DNA from: Delphinus delphis
Lineage: Eukaryota; Chordata; Mammalia; Artiodactyla; Delphinidae
Direction of reading: 5' to 3'
DNA length: 64,000 bases
Assembly: GCF_949987515.2 (NCBI RefSeq)
Contig: NC_082684.1
Coordinates: forward strand, 52,046,006 to 52,110,005
Below the pieces are notes generated by a model that saw nothing but the letters and a program-made list of their open reading frames with translations, searched no databases and was not told the origin of the DNA. Position 1 is the first letter of the stretch; the number at the start of each line of letters is the position of its first letter. Shown one piece after another: positions 24,586-36,500 of this stretch. The position numbers and the translations under genes were made by a program.

Positions 24586-25736
24586 AAGAGTAAGACGCTG
24601 AGATCAACTTCCTCCCCACAGATACAGCAGAAATACATCTACATGTGGAACAACTCCTACAGAACACCTACTGAACGCTGGCAGAAGGCCTCAGACCTAC
24701 CAAAAGGCAAGAAAGTCCCACGTACCTGGGTAGGGCAAAAGAAAAAAGAAAAATAAACAGAGACAAAAGGATAGGGACGGGATCTGCACCAGTGGGAGGG
24801 AGCTGTGAAGGAGGAAAGTTTTCCACACACTAGGAAGCCCCTTTGCAGGCGGAGACTGCAGGTGGTGGAGGAAGTAAGCTTCGGAGCCGCGGGGGAGAGC
24901 AAAACAACAGGGGTGCGGAGGGCAAAGCGGAGAGATTCCCACACAGAGAATCGGTGCCGACCGGCACTCACCAGCCCGAGAAGCTTGTCTGCTCACTCGC
25001 CAGGGCGGGTGGGGCTGGGAGTTGAGGCTTGGGCTTCAGTCGAAGCGCCAGGAGAGGACTGGTGTTGTCGGCATGAACACAGCCTGCAGGGGGTTAGTGC
25101 ACCACGGCTAGCCGGGAGGGAGTCCGGGGAAAAGTCTGGACCTGCCGAAGAGGCAAGAGACTTTTTCTTACCTCTTTGTTTCCTGGTGCGCGAGGAGAAG
25201 GGATTAAGAGTGCTGCTTAAAGGAGCTCCAGAGACAGGCGCAAGCCGCAGCTAAAAGCGCGGACCCTAGAGATGGGCATGGGATGCTAAGGCTGCTGCTG
25301 CTGCCACCAAGAAGCCTGTGTGCGAGCACAGGTCACTATCCACAACCCCCTTCTGGGGAGCCTGTGCAGTGGGGCCAAATCCAAAGCTGAGCCCCTGTGA
25401 GCTGTGAGAACAAAGAAGAGAAAGGGAAATCCCTCCCAGCAGCCTCAGAAGCAGCGGATTAAAGCTCCACAATCAACTTGAAGTACCCTGCATCTGTGGA
25501 ATACATAAACAGACAACGAATCATCCCAAATTGAGGAGGTAGACTTTGAGAGCAAGATTTATGATTTTTTCCCCTTTTCCTCTTTTTGTGAGTGTGTATA
25601 CTTCTGTGTGAGATTTTGTCTGTATAGCTTTGCTTCCACCATTTGTCCTAGGGTTCTATCCATCCGTTTTTTTTTTTTAATTTTTTTCTTAATAATTATT
25701 TTCTATTTTAATAACTTTATTTTATCTTATCTTCTT

Positions 25737-25860
25737 TCCTTCTTCCTTTCCTTCCTTCCCTACTTCTTTCCTTCCTTCCTTCCACCCGCCTTCCTTCCTT
25801 CCTTCCTTCCTTCCTTCCTTCCTTCCTTCCTTTCTTCCTTTCTTCCTTTCTTTCTTTCTA
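25737..25860 (+). repeat. (TTCC)n polypyrimidine tract inside the L1 5'UTR
   Basis: About 120 bp almost entirely C/T, built of CTTC/TTCC units with a few interruptions ('ccacccgcc'). It lies within the L1 B 5'UTR just before the 'ttttctcccttttattctgag' block. It creates spurious Ser/Phe-rich open frames. Confidence 0.95.
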
Positions 25861-26381
25861 CATTTTCTCCCTTTTATTCTGAGCTGTGTGGATGAAAGGC
25901 TCTTGGTGCTGCAGCCAGGAGTCAGTGCTGTGCCTCTGAGGTGGGAGAGCCAACTTCAGGGCACTGGTCCACAAGAGACCTCCCAGCTCCACATAATATC
26001 AAATGGCGAAAATCACCGAGAGATCTCCATCTCAACACCAGCACCCAGCTTCACTCAATGACCAGCAAGCTACAGTGCTGGACACCCTATGCCAAACAAC
26101 TAGCAAGATAGGATCACAACACCACCCAGGAGCAGAGAGGATGCTAAAATCATAATAAGTCCATAGACAACCCAAAACACACCACCAGACGTGGACCTGC
26201 CCACCAGAAAGACAAAATCTAGCCTCATCCACCAGAACACAGGCACTAGTCCCCTACACCAGGAAGCCTACACAACCCACTGAACAAACCTTAGCCACTG
26301 GGGACAGACACCAAAAACAATGGGAACTACGAAGCTGCACCCTGCAAAAAGGAGACCCCCAAACACAGTAAGATAAGCAAA

Positions 26382-27274
26382 ATGAGAAGATAGAAAAACA
26401 CACAGCAGATGAAGGAGCAAGATAAAAACACACCAGACCTAACCAATGAAGAGGAAATAGGAAGCCTACCTGAAAAAGAATTCAGAATAATGATAGTAAA
26501 GATGATCCAAAATCTTGGAAATAGAATAGACAAAATGCAAGAAATATTTAACAATGACCTAGAAAAACTAATGATGAAACAAGCAATGATGAACAACACA
26601 ATAAATGAAATTAAAAATACTCCAGATGGGATCAATAGCAGAATAATTGAGGCAGAAGAACGGATAAGTGAACTGGAAGATAAAATAGTTGAAATAACTA
26701 CAGCAGAGCACAATAAAAAAAAAGAATGAAAAGAACTGAGGACAGTCTCAGAGACCTCTGGGACAACACTAAACACACCAACATTTGAAAGATACAGGTT
26801 CCAGAAGAAGAAGAGTAAAAGAAAGGGACTGAGAAAATATTTGAAGAGATTATAGTTGAAAACTTCCCTAATATGGGAAAGGAAATTCTTAATCAAGTCC
26901 AAGAAGCACACAGAGTCCCATACAGGATAAATCCAAGGAGAAATACGCCACGACACATATTAATCAAACTGACAAAAATTAAATACAAAGAAAACATATT
27001 AAAAGCAGCAAGGGAAAAACAACAAATAACACACAAGGGAATGCCCATAAGGTTAACAGCTGATCTTTCAGCAGAAACTCTGCAATCAAGAAGGAACTGG
27101 CAGGACATATTTAAAGTGACGAAGGAAAAAAACCTGCAACTAAGATTACTCTACCCAGCAAGGATCTCATTCAGATTTGATGGAGAAATTAAAACCTTTA
27201 CAGACAAGCAAAAGCTGAGAGAGTTCAGCACCACCAAACCAGCTTTACAACAACTGCTAAAGGGACCTCTCTAG
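26382..27274 (+). pseudogene. L1 ORF1p (copy B), broken
   Basis: The start ATG at 26382 is followed by a TAG at codon 4 (26391-26393), where a Gln codon would be expected. The frame then reads MKEQDKNTPDLTNEEE and EKEFRIMIVKMIQNLGN through a coiled-coil region (EAEERISELEDKIVEITTAE). A frame change at an A-run near 26715-26722 leads to a stop at 26727. The RRM and C-terminal domain continue in another frame to 27274: PRRNTPRHILIKLTKIKYKE, LTADLSAETLQSRRNWQDIF, FRFDGEIKTFTDKQKLREFS and TTKPALQQLLKGPL before the normal stop. Length and domain order match mammalian ORF1p of about 300 residues. At least two disabling lesions. Confidence 0.92.
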
Positions 27275-27332
27275 GCAAGAAACACAAGAGAAGGAAAAGA
27301 CCTACAATAACAAACGAAAAACAATTAAGAAA

Positions 27333-30300
27333 ATGGGAAAAGGAACATACATATCGATAATTACCTTAAATGTAAATGGGCTAAATGATCCCACCAAATG
27401 ACAGAGATTGGCTGAATGGATACAAAAACAAGACCCATATATATGCTGTCTACAAGAGACTCACTTCAGACCTAGGGACACATACAGACTGAAAGTAAGG
27501 GGATGGAAAAAGATATTCCATGCAAATGGAAACCAAAAGAAAGCTGGAGTAGCAATTCTCATATCAGAAAAAATAGACTTTAAAATAAAGACTATTAGAA
27601 GACAAAAAGGAGGACACTTTGACCAAGGATTCAAACCAAGAAGAAGATATAACAATTGTAAATATTTATCCTCCCAACATAGGAGCACCTCAATACATAA
27701 GGCAAATACTAACAGCCATAAAAGGGGAAATCGACAGTAACACATTCATAGTAGGGACTTTAACACCCCACTTTCACCAATGGACACATCATCCAAAGTG
27801 AAAATAAATAAGGAAACACAAGCTATAAATGATACATTAAATAAGATGGACTTAATTGATATTTATAGGACATTCCATCCAAAAACAACAGAATACACAT
27901 TTTTCTCCAGTGCTCATGGAACATTCTCCAGGATGTGTCATATCTTGGGTCACAAATCAAGCTTTGGTAAGTTTAAGAAAATTGAAATTGTATCAAGTAT
28001 CTTTTCTGACCACAACACTATGAGACTAGATATCAATTATAGGAGAAGATCTGTAAAAAATGCAAACACATGGAGGCTAAACAATACACTACTTAATAAC
28101 GAAGTGATCATTGAATAAATCAAAGAGGCAATCAAAAAATACCTAGAAACAAATGACAATGGAGACACGTCAACCCAAAACCTATGGGATGCAGCAAAAG
28201 CAGTTCTAAGAGGGAAGTTTATAGCAATACAATCCTGCCTTAAGAAACAGGAAACATCTCGAATAAACAACCTAATCTTGCACCTAAAGCAATTAGAGAA
28301 AGAAGAACAAAAATACCCCAAAGTTAGCAGAAGGAAAGAAATCATAAAAATCAGATCACAAATAAATGAAAAAGAAATGAAGGAAACGATAACAAAGATC
28401 AATAAAACTAAAAGCTGGTTCTTTGAAAAGATAAACAAAATTGATAAAGCATTCGCCAGACTCATCAAGAAAAAAAGGGAGAAGACTCAAATCAATAGAA
28501 TTAGAAATGAAAAAGGAGAAGTAAAAACTGACACTGCAGAAATAAAAAAGATCATGAGAGATTACTACAAGGAAGTCTATGCCAATAAAATGGACAACCT
28601 GGCAGAAATGGACAAATTCTTAGAAATGCACAACCTGCCAAGACTGAATCAGGAAGAAATAGAAAACATGAATAGACCAATCACAATACTGAAATTGAAA
28701 CTGTGATTAAAACTCTTCCAACAAACAAAAGCCCAGGACCAGATGGCTTCACAGGCGAATTCTATCAAACATTTAGAGAAGAGCTTACACCTATCCTCCT
28801 CAAACTCTTCCAAAATATAGCAGAGGGAGAAACACTGCCAAACTCTATGAGGCCACCATCACCTTGATACCAAAACCAGACAAGGATGTCAGAAAGAAGG
28901 AAAACCTCAGGCCAATATCACTGATGAATATAGATGCAAAAATCCTCAACAAAATACTAGCAAACAGAATCCAACAGCATATTAAAAGGATCATATACCA
29001 TGGTCAAGTGGGGTTTATTCCAGGAATGCAAGGATTCTTCAATATATGCAAATCAATCCACGTGATACATCATATTAACAAATTGAAGGAGAAAAACCAT
29101 ATTATCATCTCAATAGATGCAGAGAAAGCTTTCGACAAAATTCAACACCCATTTATGATAAAATCCCTCCATGAAGTAGGCATAGAGGGAACTTTAATCA
29201 ACATAATAAAGGCCGTATATGACAAACCCACAGCCAACATCATCCTCAATGGTGAAAAACTGAAAGCATTTCCACTAAGATCAGGAATAAGATAAGGTTG
29301 CCCACTCTCACCACTCTTATTCAACACAGTTTTGGAAGTTTTAGCCACAGCAATCAGAGAAGAAAAAGAAATAAAAGGAATCCAAATTGGAAAAGAAGAA
29401 GTAAAACTGTCACTGTTTGCAGATGATACTATACATAGAGAATCCTAAAGATGCTACCAAAAAACTACTAGAGCTAGTCAATGAATTTCAAAAAGTAGCA
29501 GGATACAAAATTAATGCACAGAAATCTCTGGCATTCCTATACACTAATGAAGAAAAATCTGAAAGTGAAATCAAGAAAACACTCCCATTTACCATTGCAA
29601 CAAAAAGAATAAAATATCTAGGAATAAACCTACCTAAGGAGACAAAAGACCTGTATGCAGAAAACTATAAGACACTGATGAAAGAAATTAAAGATGATAC
29701 AAATAGATAGAGAGATATATCATGTTCTTGGATTGGAAGAATCAACATTGTGAAAATGACTACTACCCAAAGCAATCCACACATTCAATGCAATCTCCAT
29801 CAAACTACCACTGGCATTTTTCACAGAACCAAAACAAAAAAAATCACAATTTGTATGGAAACACAAAAGACCCCGAATAGTCAAAGCAATATTGAGAACG
29901 AAAGACAGAGCTGGAAGAATCAGCCTCCCTGACTTCAGACTATACTATAAAGCTACGGTAATCAAGACAGTATGGGACTGGCACAAAAACAGAAAGATAG
30001 ATCAATGGAACAGGATAGAAAGCCCAGAGATAAATCCACGTACATATGGTCACCTTATCTTTGATAAAGGAGGAAGGAATGTACAGTGGAGAAAAGACAG
30101 CCTCTTCAGTAAGTGGTGCTGGCAAAACTGGACAGGTACATGTAAAATTATGAGATTAGATCACTCCCTAACACCATACACAAAAATAAGCTCAAAATGG
30201 ATTAAAGACCTAAATGTAAGACCAGACACTATAAATCTCTTAGAGGAAAACATAGGCAGAACACCCCATGACATAAATCACAGCAAGATCCTTTTTGACC

Positions 30301-31140
30301 CACCTCCAAGAGAAATGGAAATAAAAACAAAAATAAACAAATGGGACCTAATGAAACTTCAAAGCTTTTGCACAGCAAAGGAAACCATAAACAAGACCAA
30401 AAGACAGCCCTCAGAATGGGAGAAAATATTTGCAAGTGAAGCAACTGACAAAGGATTAATCTCCAAAATTTATATGCAGCTCATGCTGCTCAATAACATA
30501 AAATCAAAAAAACCCAATCCAAAAATGGGCAGAAGACCTCAATAGACCTTTCTCCAAAGAAGATATACAGACTGCCAACAAACACATGAAAGAATGCTCA
30601 ACATCATTAATCATTAGAGAAATGCAAATCAAAACTACAATGAAATATCATCTCCCACCAGTCAGAATGGCCATCATCAAAAAATCTAGAAACAATAAAT
30701 GCTGGAGAGGGTGTGGAGAAACTGCTGGTGGGAATGTGAATTGGTACAGCCACTATGGAGAACAGTATGGAGGTTCCTTTAAAAACAGTATGGAGGTTCC
30801 TTTAAAAACTACAAATAGAACTACCATATGACTCAGCAATCCCACTACTGGGCATGTACCCTGAGAAAACCATAATTCAAAAAGAGTCGTGTACCAAAAT
30901 GTTCATTTCAGCTCTATATACAATAGCCCGGAGATGGAAACAACCTAAGTGTCCATCATTGGATGAAAGGATAAAGAGATGTGGCACATATATACAATGG
31001 AATATTACTCAGCCATAAAAAGAAATGAAATTGAGCTATTTGTAATGAGGTGGATGGACCTAGGGTCTGTCATACAGAGTGAAGTAAGTCAGAAAGAGGA
31101 AGACAAATACCGTATGCTAACACATATACATGGAATTTAA
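27333..31140 (+). pseudogene. L1 ORF2p (copy B), endonuclease-reverse transcriptase, broken
   Basis: ORF2p nicks DNA and primes reverse transcription of L1 RNA. Translation begins MGKGTYISIITLNVNGL at 27333 and meets TGA at codon 23 (27399). Past it are the endonuclease blocks CCLQETHFRPRDTYRLKVRG and SSIFSDHNTMRLDIN, with Glu and SDH motif residues kept. A missing G near 27756 breaks the 'VGDFNTP' block. The reverse-transcriptase core is readable as [20 protein letters not shown] and [20 protein letters not shown], with a stop at 29293. At the FADD active-site block (about 29415) a 4-nt loss shifts the frame. A long C-terminal frame (29892-30545) includes [20 protein letters not shown]. The length is normal for the family, but it is multiply disabled. 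Confidence 0.93.
30761..30806. repeat. 23-bp tandem duplication in L1 copy B ORF2
   Basis: 'aacagtatggaggttccttt' with its following A's occurs twice head to tail (period 23). Other L1 copies here have it once. A small replication-slippage event after insertion or in a source copy. Confidence 0.9.
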
Positions 31141-31510
31141 GAAAAAAATGTCATGAAGAACCTGGGGGTAGGATGGGAATGGAGACACGGACCTGCTGGG
31201 GAATGGACTTGGGGATATGGGGAGGGGGAGGGGTAAGCTGTGACAGGGCAGGAGGGTGGCATGGACATATATACACTACCAAGCGTGGAATGGATAGCTA
31301 GTGGGAAGCAGCCGCATAGCACAGGGTGATCAGCTCGGTGCTTTGTGACAAGCTAGAGGGTTGGGATGGGGGGGTGGGAGACACAAGAGGGGAGAGATAT
31401 GGGAACATATGTATATGTATAACTGATTCACTTTGTTTTGAAGCAGAAACTGGCACACGATTGTAAAGCAATTATACTCCAATAAAGATGTAAACAAAAA
31501 ACATACAACT

Positions 31511-31774
31511 ATAGTAGATATTGTTTATTGGTAAACTAAATATAATAACAGTTTATCTTCATGATATAAATGTGAAAGATGTTTCTATAGTTATCTAATT
31601 GTCAGAAATGTGCAGCAAATATATCTGTAGAAGAATAGTACAGTACATAGAATCCATTAGGATGTTTCCTTTGATAGATCAATAATTTCCAAAGAATTCA
31701 TGATGATCTATTGAATAAACTAATGATATAATGTGTTCAGTGTTGCTTGAAATGGTAACAGCTCCCTCACAGAT
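31511..31774. other. Unassigned AT-rich DNA
   Basis: Nothing recognised. Confidence 0.5.
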
Positions 31775-32035
31775 TTAGAGAACAAACTAGTGGTTACCAG
31801 TGGGGAAGGAAAGGAGATCGGGCAAGATAGGGGTAAGGGATTAAGAGATATGAACTACTGTGTATGTATAAATTAGATAAGCAACAAAAGATATATTGTA
31901 CAGCAGAGGGAAATTTATCCATTATTTTGCAATAACTTTAAATGGAATAAAATCTATAAAAATATTAAATCACTATGCCATACACCTGAAACTAATGTAA
32001 CATTATAAATCAACTATACTTCAATATTTTTTTTT
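31775..32035 (+). mobile_element. L1 3'UTR fragment, 5'-truncated
   Basis: 'aacaaactagtggttaccag', 'aagataggggtaagggatta', 'ccatacacctgaaactaatg' and 'caactatacttcaat' are the L1 3'UTR blocks typical of artiodactyl and cetacean L1s, followed by a T/A-rich tail. Only about 260 bp are present, with no ORF2. Confidence 0.8.
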
Positions 32036-32254
32036 AAAAAAAACTATAATAGTTCCAGTCTAAATCACTAAGTGGCTTGAATTAAAACATGATTTTTAAA
32101 AATGACTCACACATTGATCATAGAACTGATATTTGATAGATACAAGCTATTTAGACTCAAAAGAAATTTTACCTGGGGTAATACTAATAGTATGGTTTAA
32201 TTGTATGGTATCATATTGATTCTAGACTTCTATTATCCTCAGCCAATAAAACCA

Positions 32255-33405
32255 GTTTGCTCAATCTCCCAAGGAAATACAAATAAAAGGAAAAATAAAT
32301 AAATGGGACCTAATCAAACTTACAAGCTTTTGTACAGCAAAGGAAACCATAAACAAAACATAAAGACAACGTACAGACTGTGAGAAAATATTTGCAAATG
32401 ATGCTACCAAGAAGGGATTAATTTCCAAAATATACATATAACTCATACAACTCATCATCAGGAAAACAAACAATCCAATCAAAAAATGGGCAGAAGACCT
32501 AAATAGACATTTCTCCAAAGAAGACATACAGATGGCCAATGGGCACATGAAAAGATGCTCAACATCGCTAATTATTAGAGAAACACAAATCAAAACTACA
32601 ATGAGGTATCACCTCACATAGGCCAGAACGGCCATCATCAAAAAGTCTACAAATAACGGATGCTGGAGAGGGTGTGGATGAAAGGGAACCCTCCTACACC
32701 GTTGGTGGGAATATAAATTGCTGCAGCCACTATGGAGACCATATGGAGGTTTGTCAAAAAACTAAAAATAAGAGTTGCCATATGATCCTGCAATCCAACT
32801 CCTGGGCATATATCCAAAGAAAGCTGTAATTCAAAAAGATGCATGCATCTCAATGTTCATTGCAGCCCTATTTACAATAGCCAAGTCATAGAAACAATCT
32901 AAATGTCCACCAAAAATGAATGGATAAAAAAGATGTGTTACACATGTACAATGGAATACTACTTGGCCATAAAAAAGAATATAATTATGCCTTTTTGCAG
33001 TAACATGGATAGACCTAGATATTATCATAAATGAAGTAAGTCAGAAAGAGAAAGACAAATACATATGATATCACTTACATGTGGAATCTAAAATATGACA
33101 CAAATGAACTTATCTACAAAACAGAAACAGACTGACAGACATAGACAACAGACTTGTGGTTTCCAAGGAGGAGAGGGGATAGCGGAGGGATGGAGTTAGC
33201 AGATGCAAACTACTATATGTAGAATGGATAAATAACAACGTCCTTCTGTATAGCACAGGGAACTATATTCAATATTCTGTGATAAACCACAATGGAAAAG
33301 AATATGAAAAAGAATGTACATATATGCATAACTGAATCACTTTGCTGTACAGTAGAAATTAACACAACATAGTAAATCAACTAAACTTCAATAAATTAAA
33401 AAAGA
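32255..33405 (+). mobile_element. L1 copy C: 3' fragment (ORF2 C-terminus and 3'UTR)
   Basis: Starts in late ORF2 ('aatgggacctaatcaaactt', 'gacatttctccaaagaagac', 'atgaggtatcacctcacata') and runs through the 3'UTR ('ggaactatattcaatattct', 'gctgtacagtagaaatt') to 'caactaaacttcaataaatt' and an A-rich tail. It is more diverged than copies A and B. 5' truncation is the usual outcome of L1 integration. Possible duplicated flanks 'agtttgctcaa' / 'agtttgttgaa' are imperfect. Confidence 0.85.
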
Positions 33406-33616
33406 AGAGTTTGTTGAAGTTAAAATTCCTTGAATCACACAGGCCACCTCCTTCAGTATTGCATGTCAATCAGACGGCTTGGGGGAGTAATCGTAATTCC
33501 CATTCCACCTCTTCTTGGCTCCACCATACTGGGACCTCTGACTTCAGGCCAACAGGGGAATAGGACTTGGGGTATGTAGATCTTAAGTTTGTTTACTCAA
33601 GTAGCAAAAAAAGGGT
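33406..33616. other. Unassigned DNA
   Basis: Short interval between an L1 tail and an LTR. Nothing recognised. Confidence 0.45.
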
Positions 33617-34063
33617 AGAGCCAATTTCCTAGGGCTATCGTAACAAACTGGGTGGCTTGATATAACAGAATTTTATTCTCTCACAGTTCTGGAAGCCAGA
33701 AACTAGAGGTAAGATATCAAGGCGTCAGCAGAGTCAGTTCCTTCTGGAGACTCTAAGGGAAAATGTATTCTATGTCCCTCTATTAGCTTCTGTGGTTTCT
33801 GGCAATCCTTGTCATTACTGGCTCACATCTGCATGACTCTAATCACTGCCTCAGTCCTCAGGTTGCCTTCTCTTCCATGCGTTCATGTCTTCTCTTCTAT
33901 CAGAAATCTTCCTTTGCTGGACTCTAATAAGGACAACTGTCATTGGATTTAGGGGCCACCTATATAATCTAGGATGCTCTCTTCATCTCAAGGTAACATT
34001 CAGAGGTTCACATGATTAGAATACGGACATATCTTTTGTAGGGCCACCATTCAACCTATTGTG
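33617..34063 (-). mobile_element. MaLR-type (MLT1-like) solo LTR, antisense
   Basis: Plus strand reads 'ctagggctatcgtaacaaac', 'gggtggcttgatataacaga', 'ctctcacagttctggaagcc', 'atcaaggcgtcagcagagtc', 'taataaggacaactgtcatt' and a terminal 'ccaccattcaacctattgtg': the reverse complement of an MLT1 LTR. No internal sequence adjoins it. Confidence 0.8.
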
Positions 34064-34729
34064 TTGGCCAAAATAGGAAAAGTTAATGAACCAAGAATTA
34101 ATACAATATAACTATCTGCAACAACATTTTTCTTACATTGGCCATTGAATTCATAATCATGAAAGCAGGGTTACACAGGTATTTTGAGAAAGGTGAGTTT
34201 TAGAAAAAAGTATTCTTTCAGATAGTTTGAAAATGAATATTTGTGTGTAATGTATTGGTGTATTTCTGCATAAGAGTGTGTGTGTGCATACGTGTGTGTG
34301 TGTGTGTGTGTTTTGAGAGAGATGGTTGAAAGAGGAATACTTAATAAATAGCTGACAAAGGCAAAGAGATGGATCCTGTAATAATGAATAGATATGTTCA
34401 ACTATGGCCTAAAGGAAAAAGTTATTTTCTTTAATTTTATAGATCGAGGGTTAAATTTGTTAGTTTGTGTCTTTAATATTGATTACCATTCAAGGAAGAT
34501 GATTAAGTCTTTCTTACATTGTGAAAAAAAAATACTTGAAGAACCAATATAGGTAGTCCAAATATTTTTAAAAGTTAGTTCCTACTTTTAAAGGCATATT
34601 TATTATCATAATAAGACTAAGGTGATTACTTAAGGAAGCATTTTTATTTCAATTTATTTTATGAAACAAATACATGAACATGGTTTAAAGGTCAAATGGA
34701 TGACAGTTTAAAATGCACATTGGTAGTGT
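34064..34729. other. Unassigned AT-rich DNA with a (TG)n run
   Basis: Only the microsatellite at 34275-34310 is identifiable. Confidence 0.5.
34275..34310. repeat. (TG)n microsatellite
   Basis: TG run interrupted once by 'catac'. Confidence 0.95.
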
Positions 34730-35900
34730 ACTTTTAGCTCACTCCCAGAAAGCACACTAAAATGAGGGTAAATACAAAAAGGATTAAATATACTAGGATG
34801 AAAAGGAGAGAGAAGGTCAATAGCAGATAAAGAAGACTAGACATAACAACAAAATTTTGGAAAATTGAAAGTAGATGGAAAACTAATAACTGACTTAGAA
34901 TGCTGGGAACTATTAAAATCTAAAGCTACAGAGTAAGGAGTCAATTAAACTTAAGGTGATCCAAGCTAAAAATCTCCCAGATTGCTCAGAAAATGGAGAT
35001 AAAGAGCTGAAAATAACTGTTGGTTAAGTTCTTATGAAGAGGAGTTGGTCTTCTAGATACTGTTCCATCCTATTTCAGGGATTTCTGAATCAAGTACTGC
35101 TCCAAAGGACACTGGGAAGAAGGAAGGGAATTATGTACTGCAAAAAGAGAGTTTAAGTAAAAATCTACCTGACATTTTTTTTTCTATATACTCCTTCAGG
35201 AGGGTAGACTAGCACTAGACTTATACCCCCAAGGAAGAGATTGAGAAATTCATCTCAGGGAACCTGACAGAGCAAACAGAAAAAAATGTACGGAAACCTG
35301 TATCTGGGGGTCTTACAGTAAAGTCTTTTGTTTTCAAGCCACTCCCACACACAGAAGTTCTAATATGCTTGTGAGTGCCAAAAACTGACAAATATTTGAG
35401 AAAAGTACCCAAGCTGGCAGAAAGAAACCAAAACATACAATCATAAAAGTAGACTCAGAAAACAGAAGCAGAGACAGTGTAAGGAACAGAAGTAAATTTA
35501 GACATGAAGGAATTTAATATTTTCAGAGGAACGAAAGAAGATATTGCATTCATAAAATAAGAACAGAAGGTCATAAAACAAATAATCATAAAACAAAAAA
35601 GAACTCTTAGAAATGAAAAAATGGTGATAGTGGGTATTTATTTTAAAAATAGAAATGTTGAAAATAAAATTGAGAAAAATCTAACAAAAATGGAAACAAA
35701 ACAAAGATGAAAAATATACGCCCATAAGAAGATTAGTCTAAAGGATCTCACACCAGATTCAGAGTAGCTTCTGAAAAGAGAGAAGATGAAACATGGCATC
35801 CTTCTCTTATCAAAGAAATAATTTAAAACATTTTTTTCAGGACCAAAGACTATTAGTTTCCAAATTGAAAGATTCCCCCAAGTGCCCAGAATAATAAATA

Positions 35901-35946
<46 letters not shown>

Positions 35947-36500
35947 GCCCATCATCCTGAAAAAGAAGAACAGAAAGAACAAAAAAAAAGATGCTTAAAG
36001 CTTGCATATAAGATAAAAATATCAGGAAGTGGAATGGCATCAGATTTCCTAGCATCAGCAAAAGTAGCTGGAAGACAATGCATGGATGTCTGCAGATTCA
36101 GAGAAAAAAATATTTCAAATTTAGTTTCTGTATGTCCACCATGCTATAAGTTAAGGCTGAGTTTACTGTAATATTTGCAGACCAGAAAGGATTCAAAAAC
36201 CTAAGTTCTATGTACCATTTCCCAGAAAACCTCTACAGGATATCTTCCATACAAAAGCTGTAGTAAAACAAGAAAAAGAAAAACTACAACACCCAGGAAA
36301 TGAACAGGCTTTTATACAGGACAGCAATGAAAGGCAATCGCAAGGTGAAGGAAAGAAAGGAAGATACTTACATAACACTAGGCAGCAGGCCCAGGAGCAA
36401 GCGAGCCACCCAGGATCAGGGGAGGCGAGGGGAAACTTCAAAGAGGTGCAGTGAGGGGGGAGAAGAAAGACATGGCAACAGAAATTGATAGACTTCCTTT
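34730..36500 (+). mobile_element. HAL1-like (half-L1) retroposon, old
   Basis: Resembles L1 ORF1-type RNA-binding sequence without an ORF2: 'gagaaaaatctaacaaaaat', 'ccaaattgaaagattccccc', 'aggcccatcatcctgaaaaa', 'gaatggcatcagatttccta', 'agctggaagacaatgcatgg', then 'ccatttcccagaaaacctct' near the end. This order (ORF1 core, then 'ctgaaggaaaa'-type and 'agaaacctc' blocks) matches HAL1 as I remember it. It is heavily mutated, with an (AC)n run inserted at 35905-35942. Both boundaries are approximate. Confidence 0.55.
35905..35942. repeat. (AC)n microsatellite
   Basis: A pure AC run of about 19 units inside the HAL1-like segment. Confidence 0.97.

Larger units (their letters stand above)
24563..26381 (+). 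promoter_or_regulatory. 5'UTR / internal promoter region of L1 copy B
   Basis: About 1.8 kb from the element start to ORF1. The first 700 bp are markedly richer in G+C and CpG than the surroundings, as expected of an L1 internal promoter and methylation target. The centre holds T-rich sequence and an expanded TTCC tract (25737-25860). The last 500 bp ('gctctgaggtggga' type sequence onward) are shared with copy A. Promoter function is inferred from known L1 biology. Confidence 0.8.
24550..31510 (+). mobile_element. L1 copy B, full-length structure with target-site duplication
   Basis: A complete-length L1 (24563-31497, about 6.9 kb) bounded by a perfect 13-bp duplication 'aaaacatacaact' at 24550-24562 and 31498-31510. 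Parts in order: GC-richer 5'UTR starting 'ggaggacgaggggaagatgg', ORF1 (26382-27274), a 58-bp spacer, ORF2 (27333-31140), and a 3'UTR ending 'ccaataaagatgtaaac' plus A-run. The intact duplication and low divergence from copy A make it a comparatively recent, lineage-specific insertion. Both ORFs carry stops and frameshifts, so it cannot move by itself. Confidence 0.96.

Noticed and set aside
24805..25254. 149-codon plus-strand open frame
   Set aside because: It lies wholly in the GC-rich 5'UTR of L1 B. Translation is low-complexity (Arg/Gly/Glu-rich) with no domain, and it is explained by composition.
25608..25895. Ser/Phe/Pro-rich open frame with a repeated 'FLPS' pattern
   Set aside because: It is a translation of the (TTCC)n tract in the L1 5'UTR.
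26327..26956. 209-codon open frame on the minus strand
   Set aside because: It is the exact antisense of L1 B ORF1. The A-rich coding strand leaves few stops on the complement. No independent evidence of a gene.
28864..29295. Reverse-transcriptase frame considered as a possible retron or bacterial-type system
   Set aside because: It is the L1 B ORF2 core in its normal position between endonuclease and C-terminal parts, within a duplication-flanked L1.
23828..35942. CA/TG/AC runs considered as possible CRISPR-like or functional arrays
   Set aside because: Pure dinucleotide repeats without spacers. Ordinary mammalian microsatellites.
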